A stretch of DNA of 25,400 nucleotides from an uncultured beta proteobacterium (GTDB lineage: Bacteria > Pseudomonadota > Gammaproteobacteria > Burkholderiales > Rhodocyclaceae): the NCBI GenBank assembly GCA_903910495.1, contig CAIVZW010000468.1, positions 1 to 25,400 of the forward strand, written 5' to 3'. The notes beneath the pieces are model-generated. The model saw only the letters and a program-made list of their open reading frames with translations. It was not told the DNA's origin and made no database searches. This document shows positions 16,236 through 23,036 of this stretch, in pieces (the stretch's first letter is position 1; each line of letters opens with the position of its first letter). A program made the position numbers and the translations under genes.

Positions 16236-16685
16236 TCAACTGTTACCCGGCGTCTCGACAGGCAGGGGACGTTTTGGGCGCCGATGTTGTCGTTTGAGCG
16301 GTCGTCCATCGGGACGAAGCTCTTGCGGCGGCCTGGAGTCTGGTCTTGCATCAGTCCTTGGCATGTTGTTTTTCTGTCCCTGAATGCGTTCGGGATGACG
16401 GCTCTGGCCTTGAGTACCGGAGCGCTTCTCCATCGGCCTGTCCAGAGGACGATCTGACTCACGGTTACCGGGAGCCGTACGGATTTCGAGTTCGTTCAAC
16501 TCGTCCCATTGCTCATCGGTACGATCCCTCTCGGGGATAGTCAGAAGTTCGCGAATCCGGCGACGCGGATCAAGTGGTTGTGGATCATTCATAACGACAT
16601 TATGAACTACACGGCCCACCTCGTTCAACATTCCTAACAAATCTGTCCGGACAAATGAATCGAAACGCTCCATTTGGCTTCTCAT
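16236..16685 (-). CDS. Uncharacterised Arg/Pro-rich protein
   Basis: I do not recognise a named family. The 149-residue frame has a structured-looking N-terminal third (MERFDSFVRTDLLGMLNEVG, then DPRRRIRELLTIPERDRTDEQWDELNELEIR, helical and charged) and a disordered C-terminal half rich in Arg, Pro, Asp and Gln with a strongly basic end. The ATG at 16685 has AGGG close upstream; an ATG at 16592 (MNDPQPLD) is an alternative start, giving 118 residues. Support for a real gene comes from the protein-like N-terminal part, the probable terminator just downstream and the absence of another gene in the 594-base gap between dnaQ and rdgC. It is divergent from rdgC. RNA or DNA binding by the basic tail is only a guess. 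Confidence 0.6.
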   Translation of the reverse strand: MRSQMERFDSFVRTDLLGMLNEVGRVVHNVVMNDPQPLDPRRRIRELLTIPERDRTDEQWDELNELEIRTAPGNRESDRPLDRPMEKRSGTQGQSRHPERIQGQKNNMPRTDARPDSRPPQELRPDGRPLKRQHRRPKRPLPVETPGNS

Positions 16686-16692
16686 TCAGCCC

Positions 16693-16698
16693 TATAAT
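16693..16698 (+). promoter_or_regulatory. Candidate -10 box of rdgC
   Basis: TATAAT, a perfect -10 hexamer, lies 24 bases before the rdgC ATG and would give a leader of about 18 bases. No good -35 hexamer is seen at 16-18 bases upstream. It overlaps the start region of the divergent Arg/Pro-rich gene. Confidence 0.4.
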
Positions 16699-16722
16699 TG
16701 CCATCTTTTTCGAGTCCGATCC

Positions 16723-17622
16723 ATGTGGTTTAGAAACCTTCAGCTTTATCGCCTGCCCAAAAACTGCTCAAGTACGCTCAGCGATCTTGAAGAACAACTC
16801 TCTTCGCTGACACTGCAACCCTGTAGCGCCACCGAATTGCAGAGCATCGGCTGGGTCTCGCCGAGCGATGGCGGCGCACTCGTCCATGCAATCAACCGGC
16901 AGTGGTTGCTGGCGCTCGGCGTCGAGAAAAAGTTGCTGCCTGCCTCGGTGGTCAAGCAGTTCGCCAATGAACGGGTGAAAGCAATTGAGGAAACCGCAGG
17001 TCGCCGCGTTGGCCGCAAGGAAATGCGCGAACTGCGCGAATCAATGACCATCGAACTGTTGCCTCGAGCCTTCATCCAACGCCGTTCCACGTTTGGCTGG
17101 ATCGACCCGGTCAACGGCTGGCTGGTTATTGACGCCGCCGCCCCGGCCAAGGCGGAGGAATTTCTTGAACATTTGCGCAAATCGGTCGACGCTCTGCCGG
17201 CCCGCTTGCTCCAGGTCACGCAATCGCCCTCGGCCGCGATGACCGGCTGGGTTGCCGATGGTGAAGCGCCGCGCGGCTTTACGCTTGATCAGGATCTTGA
17301 ATTGCGTTCGGCCGAAGATGCGACGGTGCGCTATGCCAAGCACCCACTGGAAGGCGAGGAAATCCGTCAGCATATCGCTGACGGCAAGGTCGTCACGCGC
17401 CTGGCCATGACCTGGAGCGACCGAATATCCTTTGTGCTCAATGAGAAGCTGCAGATCAAGCGCCTCGCTTTTCTCGATATTCTCAAGGAACAGGCAGATG
17501 CCCAGGCCGAGAATGAGGATGAGCGGTTCGACATCGATTTCACGCTGATGAGCGGCGAAGTCGCTCGATTGCTCGATGATCTGCTTGAAGCCCTCGGCGG
17601 CGAGTTGGAAAAGCCGGTCTGA
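16723..17622 (+). CDS. rdgC: Recombination-associated protein RdgC
   Basis: A 299-residue nucleoid-associated DNA-binding protein; E. coli RdgC forms a ring dimer around DNA and restrains RecA-promoted recombination. Recognisable family segments are the start MWFRNLQLYRL, the block IGWVSP, the central LLPRAFIQRRSTFGWID and IDAAAPAKAEEFLEHLR, and the C-terminal FDIDFTLMSGEVARLLDDLLEALGG. Length is close to E. coli RdgC (303). It starts at ATG 16723 behind a TATAAT box and has no strong ribosome site. The GIY-YIG gene follows after about 45 bases. Confidence 0.95.
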   Translation: MWFRNLQLYRLPKNCSSTLSDLEEQLSSLTLQPCSATELQSIGWVSPSDGGALVHAINRQWLLALGVEKKLLPASVVKQFANERVKAIEETAGRRVGRKEMRELRESMTIELLPRAFIQRRSTFGWIDPVNGWLVIDAAAPAKAEEFLEHLRKSVDALPARLLQVTQSPSAAMTGWVADGEAPRGFTLDQDLELRSAEDATVRYAKHPLEGEEIRQHIADGKVVTRLAMTWSDRISFVLNEKLQIKRLAFLDILKEQADAQAENEDERFDIDFTLMSGEVARLLDDLLEALGGELEKPV

Positions 17623-17667
17623 GTACCGAGAAAACGGTAATCGATCTTGCCTCGGGACGATGCATCA

Positions 17668-17985
17668 ATGGCAGAGAATGACGGGGAATCCGTGCCCCCG
17701 TGGTTTGTCTATCTGATCGAATGTCGCGGCGGCAGCATCTACACCGGCATCGCAATCGACGTTGCAGCGCGCTACGCCGCGCACTGCAACGGCAAAGGTG
17801 CGCGCTACACACGCGCACACCCGCCGCTCAGATTGCTCGCCAGCGTGGCCTACCCGGACCGCTCAAGTGCCTTGAAAGCAGAATACCGGATCAAGCAACT
17901 GACGGCGGCAGAAAAACAAAGACTCGTCGCCGACCTGGTGGCCCGTAGCGCGAGTTCTGCCTATCCGGAAAGCAAAAATCCCTGA
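17668..17985 (+). CDS. GIY-YIG nuclease family protein (YhbQ/UPF0213-like)
   Basis: A 105-residue protein made of one GIY-YIG domain. The GIY and YIG equivalents are VYLIECRGGSIYTGI, followed by the conserved Arg in AARYAAH, then GKGARYTRAHPPLRLL and the late Glu in ALKAEYRIKQL. The fold is that of DNA endonucleases, and E. coli YhbQ belongs to this group; the physiological substrate is not established. ATG 17668 is preferred over an in-frame TTG at 17647. It follows rdgC in the same direction and ends 43 bases from the convergent small gene. Confidence 0.85.
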   Translation: MAENDGESVPPWFVYLIECRGGSIYTGIAIDVAARYAAHCNGKGARYTRAHPPLRLLASVAYPDRSSALKAEYRIKQLTAAEKQRLVADLVARSASSAYPESKNP

Positions 17986-18028
17986 AGCGAAGATACAGAA
18001 CCCTGCCTTTCTGCCGAACCGACGGGGA

Positions 18029-18250
18029 TCAGTCGAACAATCCCGGTTGCAAGGGGGCAAGATTTTCGCGCTTGACGGTAAACCTCACCGGCAAACCGCT
18101 GCGCCCGATGGCTTCAACGAGCATGCGATTGGCGCAGGTCTCGGCCACCACCCGGACGTTGTATCCGCCCTTGGCGAGTCGGCTGGCGTGACCGATGTAG
18201 GTTGCGACAACACCAATTTGCGGAAGCCAGGTCGTTTTTTTTCGTGCCAT
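18029..18250 (-). CDS. Small uncharacterised protein, 73 residues
   Basis: I recognise no named domain. The protein is basic, begins MARKKTTWLPQIGVVATYIG, has a central AKGGYNVRVVAETCANRMLVEAIGRSGLPVRF and ends in ENLAPLQPGLFD. The regular mix of hydrophobic and charged residues and the GGGT-like site 8 bases before the ATG at 18250 suggest a real gene. It is convergent with the GIY-YIG gene and divergent from prfB. The internal block could be a small alpha/beta fold; no catalytic motif is evident. Confidence 0.65.
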   Translation of the reverse strand: MARKKTTWLPQIGVVATYIGHASRLAKGGYNVRVVAETCANRMLVEAIGRSGLPVRFTVKRENLAPLQPGLFD

Positions 18251-18352
18251 TGTCGTGAACCCGTCAGATTTTCACTGTGCCAATCTTAGCAGCCTGTCGA
18301 AAAAACTGCCATGAAAGCACACCTCAGCGTCGAGCCGGCGGGCGGCAGCAGT

Positions 18353-18358
18353 TATAAT
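18353..18358 (+). promoter_or_regulatory. Candidate -10 box of prfB
   Basis: TATAAT lies 31 bases before the prfB ATG at 18390. No clear -35 hexamer is found 17 bases upstream in the GC-rich stretch. The likely leader is about 25 bases. Confidence 0.4.
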
Positions 18359-18389
18359 GCGTTGTTTGTCGTATTCACTCCGGATCATC

Positions 18390-19494
18390 ATGGAAGCTGA
18401 ACAACTCAATATCATCGCCAACCGACTCGTGGATCTCGCCCAGCGCGCCACCGAGTTGCGGAGGTATCTTTAACTACGATCAGAAATTCGATCAGTTAAG
18501 CGCCGTATCGCGCGAACTCGAGGATCCCAAGGTCTGGGACAAGGCCGAACGCGCACAGGAACTTTCCAAGGAAAAGAAGTCACTGGAAAACGTTGTCCTG
18601 ACACTCGACCGTGTTGCTGACAATCTCAAGGATGCCGGCGAACTGTTCACCATGGCCCGTGATGAAAACGACGACGACACGCTAAATGCCGTCGCCGCCG
18701 ATGTAGCAGCCATCGACAGGGAAGTTGCGGCACTCGAATTCCGCCGCATGTTCAACAACCCGGCCGACCCGCTCAACTGCTTTGTCGACATCCAGGCCGG
18801 TGCCGGCGGTACCGAAGCGCAGGACTGGGCGTCAATGCTGCTGCGCATGTACATCAAGTACGGCGAGCGCAAGGGCTACAGCGTCGATGTCCTGGAAGAA
18901 TCCGAAGGCGACGTTGCCGGCATCAAGACCGCCACCATCAAGCTCACCGGCGATTACTGCTTCGGCATGCTGCGCTCGGAAACCGGCATTCACCGGCTGG
19001 TGCGCAAATCGCCGTTCGATTCAAACGCCCGTCGCCACACCAGCTTCTGCTCGATTTTCGTCTATCCGGAAATCGACGACTCGTTTGAAATCGACATCAA
19101 CCCGGCTGATCTGCGCATCGACACCTATCGCGCCTCGGGCGCCGGCGGCCAGCACATCAACAAGACCGACTCGGCGGTACGCATTACCCACTTGCCTTCC
19201 GGCATCGTTGTGCAGTGCCAGAACGACCGTTCGCAGCACCGCAACCGTGCCGAAGCCATGGCCATGCTCAAATCGCGCATGTATGAAGCGGAAATCCGCA
19301 AGCGCCAGGCCGAGCAGCAGAAACTCGAAGACGCCAAGACCGACATCGGCTGGGGCCACCAGATCCGATCCTACGTGCTCGACCAGTCGCGCATCAAGGA
19401 TCTGCGCACCAACGTCGAATGTGGCAACACGCAGAGCGTGCTCGACGGCGACCTCGACCAGTTCATCGAAGCCAGCCTGAAACAGGGTGTCTGA
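18390..19494 (+). CDS. prfB: Peptide chain release factor 2, made by +1 frameshift
   Basis: RF2 reads UAA and UGA stop codons and triggers peptide release. Frame zero runs from ATG 18390 for 27 codons to TAA at 18471-18473. Skipping T18471 continues at AAC 18472 to the stop at 19494, giving 367 residues (E. coli 365). The class-I hallmarks are present: the RF2 anticodon-like tripeptide SPF at about 207-209 and the catalytic GGQ at about 252-254 in [18 protein letters not shown]. The first 27 residues ([20 protein letters not shown]...) continue naturally into [19 protein letters not shown], which is the normal RF2 N-terminal domain, so the gene is not broken. Coding coordinates are 18390-18470 joined to 18472-19494. 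The in-frame stop is UAA, not UGA; see the frameshift entry. lysS follows after 52 bases. Confidence 0.95.
18460..18474 (+). promoter_or_regulatory. prfB: prfB programmed +1 frameshift site with UAA stop
   Basis: The segment reads GGAGG TAT CTT TAA C. GGAGG is the internal Shine-Dalgarno element, three bases before the slip codon CTT, which is the usual geometry of the RF2 cassette. The known cassette has CTT TGA C, so the stop is read only by RF2 and slow termination favours the shift. Here the stop is TAA, readable by RF1 as well, and the first +1 codon is AAC (Asn) instead of GAC (Asp). A single G-to-A change explains both. Confidence 0.9.
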
Positions 19495-19546
19495 CCCCTG
19501 CCTTCGCGCCATTTCTACCCATCAAATCATTGATTGCGAGACTCAA

Positions 19547-21049
19547 ATGTCTGAACAAAACAAAGCTCCCGAACAGGACGAGAATCACATCATCGCCGAG
19601 CGCCGGGCCAAACTCGCTGAATGGCGGGCCACCGGCAAGGCTTACCCGAACGATTTCTCGCGCGAAAACACGGCGGGGAAAATTGCCGAGGTCTACGCCT
19701 CCAAGTCCGCCGAAGAACTCGAGGCCGCGCCGGTTGAAGTCAAGGTGGCCGGACGCGTCATGCTCAAACGCGTCATGGGCAAGGCCTCATTCATCAGCAT
19801 TGCCGACCTTTCGGGCCGAATCCAGCTTTACGTTGCCCGCGACAAGGTGGGCGAGGAAACCTACACCGCCTTCAAGCGCTGGGACATCGGTGACATCATC
19901 GGTGCTGTCGGTCCTCTGTTCCGAACCAAGACCGGCGAACTGACCGTCCAGTGCTCCGAAATCCGCCTGCTTTCCAAGTCGCTGCGCCCGCTGCCCGAAA
20001 AGTTCCACGGTCTGACCGACCAGGAACAGAAGTACCGCATGCGCTACCTCGACCTGATTACCAACGAGCAGTCGCGTTTCACATTCGTCGCCCGCAGTCG
20101 CATCGTGCAATCGATCCGCAACTACATGACGGACCATGGCTTCCTCGAAGTCGAAACGCCGATGATGCACCCGATTCCAGGCGGCGCATCGGCGCGTCCC
20201 TTCAAGACGCACCACAACGCGCTGGATATGGAACTGTTCCTGCGTATCGCCCCGGAGTTGTATCTGAAAAAGCTGGTCGTCGGCGGCTTCGAGAAGGTCT
20301 TCGAGATGAACCGCAACTTCCGCAACGAAGGCATGAGCCCGCGCCACAACCCCGAGTTCACCATGATGGAGTTCTACGAGGCCTACACCGAATACCGCAA
20401 ACTGATGGATTTTACCGAGGGACTGCTGCGCCATGCGGCACGCGAAGCGCTGGGTACCGAAGTATTCGAGTACCAGGGGCGAACACTCGACCTGTCCAAG
20501 CCGTTTGATCGGCTGACCATGGTCGAAGCAATCCGCAAATACCGTCCGCAATACACGCTCGAACAGTTGAACGACGCGGAATGGCTCAAGCAGAAGCTTG
20601 TCACGATGAAGGCCGAGATCAAGAACGGCATGGGACTGGGTACCCTGCAATTGCTGATGTTTGAGGAAACGACCGAAGCCGATCTGTGGGATCCGACCTT
20701 CATCATCGACTACCCGGCCGAGATCAGTCCGTTGGCGCGGTGCAGCGACAGCAACCCGGAAATTACCGAACGCTTCGAACTGTTCATCGTCGGTCGCGAG
20801 ATTGCCAACGCCTTCTCCGAACTGAACGATCCGGAAGATCAGGCTGCTCGCTTCATGCAGCAAGCCAAAGCCAAAGACGCCGGTGACGAGGAAGCCATGT
20901 ACTACGACGCCGACTACATCCGCGCCCTTGAATATGGCCTGCCCCCGACCGGTGGCTGTGGCATCGGTATCGACCGGCTGGTCATGCTGCTCACCGACTC
21001 CGCCAATATCCGCGACGTCATCCTCTTCCCGCAGATGCGCCCAGAGTGA
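19547..21049 (+). CDS. lysS: Lysyl-tRNA synthetase, class II
   Basis: A 500-residue cytosolic enzyme that charges tRNA-Lys with lysine using ATP. The N-terminal anticodon-binding OB fold is at about 60-150 ([32 protein letters not shown]). The class II core shows [21 protein letters not shown] (motif 1), [23 protein letters not shown] (motif 2) and [15 protein letters not shown] (motif 3). ATG 19547 gives the usual start; an open frame 20 codons upstream overlaps the prfB end and is not needed. The prfB-lysS order matches E. coli. The last codons CGC CCA GAG TGA lie inside the first copy of a downstream tandem repeat. Confidence 0.96.
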   Translation: MSEQNKAPEQDENHIIAERRAKLAEWRATGKAYPNDFSRENTAGKIAEVYASKSAEELEAAPVEVKVAGRVMLKRVMGKASFISIADLSGRIQLYVARDKVGEETYTAFKRWDIGDIIGAVGPLFRTKTGELTVQCSEIRLLSKSLRPLPEKFHGLTDQEQKYRMRYLDLITNEQSRFTFVARSRIVQSIRNYMTDHGFLEVETPMMHPIPGGASARPFKTHHNALDMELFLRIAPELYLKKLVVGGFEKVFEMNRNFRNEGMSPRHNPEFTMMEFYEAYTEYRKLMDFTEGLLRHAAREALGTEVFEYQGRTLDLSKPFDRLTMVEAIRKYRPQYTLEQLNDAEWLKQKLVTMKAEIKNGMGLGTLQLLMFEETTEADLWDPTFIIDYPAEISPLARCSDSNPEITERFELFIVGREIANAFSELNDPEDQAARFMQQAKAKDAGDEEAMYYDADYIRALEYGLPPTGGCGIGIDRLVMLLTDSANIRDVILFPQMRPE

Positions 21050-21221
21050 CGTACGAAAGTACGTCACTCTGAAGTACTCCTGGGGTACGCCCAGAGTGAC
21101 ACACGGCAGTGTGTCACGAAGAAGTACTCCTGGGGTACGCCCCGAATAAGGTGCGTAGCACCTATGAGGAAGTACCCTTGTATGCCCTGAATGACGTACG
21201 AGAATACAGCCTCATCGGTAC
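21039..21221. repeat. Tandem hairpin repeat array, about four units
   Basis: Units 1 (21039-21088) and 2 (21089-21138) are 50 bases each and agree at 41 of 50 positions. Unit 3 (21139-21183) and unit 4 (21184-21221) are shorter and decayed but keep GCCC starts and GTAC-rich ends. Unit 1 folds into a 13-bp stem (arms CAGAGTGACGTAC and GTACGTCACTCTG, 21042-21071) with loop GAAA. Unit 2 folds with a 9-bp stem (GTGACACAC / GTGTGTCAC) and loop GGCA. Unit 3 has AGGTGC / GCACCT with loop GTA. A second small stem, GTACTC / GGGTAC, ends units 1 and 2. The first hairpin covers the lysS stop codon. Origin and role are unknown; a REP-like element or a transcript-stabilising structure are options. Confidence 0.8.
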
Positions 21222-21249
21222 GCATGTAGAAAGGTTTCTGCACCTGTCC

Positions 21250-21273
21250 AAGCGCCCCGCGGGGCGCTTTTTT
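21250..21273 (+). terminator. Strong intrinsic terminator downstream of lysS
   Basis: AAGCGCCC, a short GC loop and GGGCGCTT form a GC-rich stem within a 20-base perfect palindrome (21250-21269), followed by a T-run at 21268-21273. It is the clear end of the prfB-lysS transcript after the repeat array. Confidence 0.88.
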
Positions 21274-21330
21274 GTCGGGTCAAGAACGGTTTCCGCCATT
21301 AAATCTCGCACCAAGGGCAGACATCCCGAG

Positions 21331-21339
21331 TGCTAAAAT
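21331..21339 (+). promoter_or_regulatory. Candidate extended -10 promoter of metY
   Basis: TGCTAAAAT is an extended -10 element 37 bases before the metY ATG. There is no good -35 box, as is allowed for extended -10 promoters. Initiation near 21346 leaves a leader of about 30 bases with GGAAG as ribosome site 6-7 bases before the start, too short for a known SAM riboswitch. Confidence 0.45.
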
Positions 21340-21375
21340 TCGTCATTTGCATTCAACCCTGCCACGGAAGTCCCC

Positions 21376-22647
21376 ATGAAACTCGAAACCCTCGCCGTCC
21401 ACGCCGGTTACAGCCCCGATCCCACGACCAAGGCAGTTGCCGTACCGATCTATCAGACAAGCTCGTATGCATTTGACAGCACCCAGCATGGTGCCGATTT
21501 GTTCGACCTGAAGGTAGCAGGCAACATCTACACGCGCATCATGAATCCGACGCAGGACGTTCTGGAAAAACGCGTCGCCGCGCTCGAAGGCGGCGTAGCG
21601 GGTCTGGCACTGGCCTCGGGCATGGCCGCTATCACCAACGCCATCCTGACCATCGCCGAAGCCGGCGACAATATCGTCTCTGCGGCCACGCTGTACGGCG
21701 GTACCTACAACCTCTTTGCTCATACCCTGCCGCAGTACGGTATCCAGGTGCGCTTTGCCGATTACCGCGATCCGGCGTCCTTTGAGAAACTGATCGACGA
21801 GAAGACCAAGGCGATCTTCTGCGAGTCGGTCGGCAACCCGCTCGGCAACATCACCGACTTCGAAAAGCTCGCCGCAATCGCCCACAAGCACGGCGTACCG
21901 CTGATCGTCGACAACACCGTGCCCTCGCCCTACCTGTGTCGCCCGTTCGAATTCGGTGCCGACATCGTGGTGCATGCACTGACCAAATACATCGGCGGAC
22001 ATGGCAACTCGATCGGCGGCATGATCGTCGATAGCGGCAAGTTCCCGTGGGCTGAACACAAGGCCAGGTTCAAGCGGCTCAACGAACCCGATGTTTCCTA
22101 CCACGGCGTCATCTACACCGAAGCCCTCGGAGCCGCCGCCTACATCGGCCGCGCGCGTGTCGTGCCACTGCGCAACATGGGCGCCGCGATCTCTCCATTC
22201 AACGCCTTCCTGATCCTGCAGGGCCTGGAAACGCTGCCTGTACGCATTGATCGCATCTGTGAAAACACGCAGAAAGTAGCTGAATTCCTCAAGGCTCACG
22301 CCAAGGTATCATGGGTCAATTATGCCGGCCTGCCCGGGCACAAGGATCACGCTCTGGTACAAAAGTACATGCAGGGCCGGGCTTCCGGCATCCTCACCTT
22401 TGGCGTCAAGGGAGAAAGCGAGGGGGGCGGACGCTTCCAGGATGCGCTGCAACTATTCACCCGCCTGGTCAACATCGGTGACAACAAGTCGCTGGCCTGT
22501 CATCCGGCGACGACAACTCATCGCCAACTCGGAGCTGCCGAAATGGCCAAAGCCGGGGTATCGGAAGACATGATCCGTCTATCAATCGGCATCGAACACA
22601 TCGACGATCTGATCAGTGACCTCGATCAGGCTCTGGCCGCTGCATAA
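21376..22647 (+). CDS. metY: O-acetylhomoserine sulfhydrylase / aminocarboxypropyltransferase
   Basis: A 423-residue PLP enzyme of the Cys/Met-metabolism family, expected to make homocysteine (or methionine) directly from O-acetylhomoserine and sulfide (or methanethiol). Lys204 in HALTKYIGGHG is the PLP lysine. Other family features are TLAVHAGY at the start, NIYTRIMNPT, the cofactor loop ASGMAAI, IVDNTVPSPYLCRP and the late SLACHPATTTHRQL. The length of about 425 and the KYIGGHGNSIGG segment favour MetY over MetB or MetZ, which are shorter. GGAAG precedes the ATG. It stands alone between the lysS terminator and a 385-base gap. Confidence 0.93.
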   Translation: MKLETLAVHAGYSPDPTTKAVAVPIYQTSSYAFDSTQHGADLFDLKVAGNIYTRIMNPTQDVLEKRVAALEGGVAGLALASGMAAITNAILTIAEAGDNIVSAATLYGGTYNLFAHTLPQYGIQVRFADYRDPASFEKLIDEKTKAIFCESVGNPLGNITDFEKLAAIAHKHGVPLIVDNTVPSPYLCRPFEFGADIVVHALTKYIGGHGNSIGGMIVDSGKFPWAEHKARFKRLNEPDVSYHGVIYTEALGAAAYIGRARVVPLRNMGAAISPFNAFLILQGLETLPVRIDRICENTQKVAEFLKAHAKVSWVNYAGLPGHKDHALVQKYMQGRASGILTFGVKGESEGGGRFQDALQLFTRLVNIGDNKSLACHPATTTHRQLGAAEMAKAGVSEDMIRLSIGIEHIDDLISDLDQALAAA

Positions 22648-23032
22648 CCCGATGTAAAGAAATTCATACCCTTATCCACCGGCACCTGAATCTAGAGACG
22701 CTGTGAGGCATAAGAAATTCCTGGTCATGCAGGGGAATCCACGCTGATTATTTTCTCGCTGCAGAGCCGTCAGCACTCCACATTCGTGGACACTGAGCGC
22801 ACTTCAGTGTGATGCTTCGATGCAAAAACATCCAAAAATAAGAACGTAGCGAAGTCACAGGGTAGTTACGGGAACAAAACCAGTATATATTCACGTTTAA
22901 CTCAATAATCATAAGCATGAAAGATCATTCCATTCGCTTTGATCACCTTGCCGGTCATGTCCCGGCAAACACATTTACTCCACATACCGAAGTTAGAATG
23001 CTGCAGCTCAATTACTACTATAGAGAACCGTC
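22648..23032. other. Gap between metY and the HDOD gene, with hairpins
   Basis: This 385-base gap is AT-richer than its surroundings and has no recognised gene apart from a possible 39-codon frame at 22917. Two overlapping hairpins are possible: TCCAC/GTGGA at 22777-22790 with an outer CAG/CTG, and CACTGA/TCAGTG at 22791-22809. They share bases and exclude each other. A further 7-bp stem, TTGCCGG/CCGGCAA, lies at 22948-22968. None is followed by a T-run, so no metY terminator is evident. TATATT near 22884 could be a -10 box but lacks a partner -35. Confidence 0.4.
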
Positions 23033-23036
23033 ATGA
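22917..23036 (+). CDS. Possible 39-residue leader or small protein
   Basis: An ATG at 22917 opens 39 codons whose TGA overlaps the HDOD start codon as ATGA, the arrangement seen in translationally coupled genes. The product starts MKDHSIRFDHLAGHVPAN, is rich in His and ends in LQLNYYYREPS. No good ribosome site precedes the ATG and I recognise no family, so chance is a real alternative. Confidence 0.28.
   Translation: MKDHSIRFDHLAGHVPANTFTPHTEVRMLQLNYYYREPS

Noticed and set aside
18390..18473. prfB read as a pseudogene because of an early stop
   Set aside because: The Shine-Dalgarno-CTT-stop cassette and the perfect +1 continuation show programmed frameshifting, and all RF2 motifs are intact.
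18725..19480. Second same-strand frame of 251 codons within prfB
   Set aside because: Its Ser/Thr/Pro/Arg-rich product is the usual frame-shifted image of a GC-rich gene.
19787..21067. Long open frame of 426 codons antisense to lysS
   Set aside because: It mirrors lysS codon structure, shows no domain and the sense gene has every class II synthetase motif; such antisense frames are common in GC-rich genes.
21039..21221. CRISPR array
   Set aside because: The repeats are directly abutting 50-base units without unique spacers and decay along the array; no cas gene is present.
21274..21375. SAM riboswitch upstream of metY
   Set aside because: Only about 30 bases lie between the likely transcription start and the ATG, and no aptamer-like helices were seen.
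21343..22299. Open frame of 318 codons antisense to metY
   Set aside because: The sense strand is a complete PLP enzyme; the antisense product has no recognisable motif.
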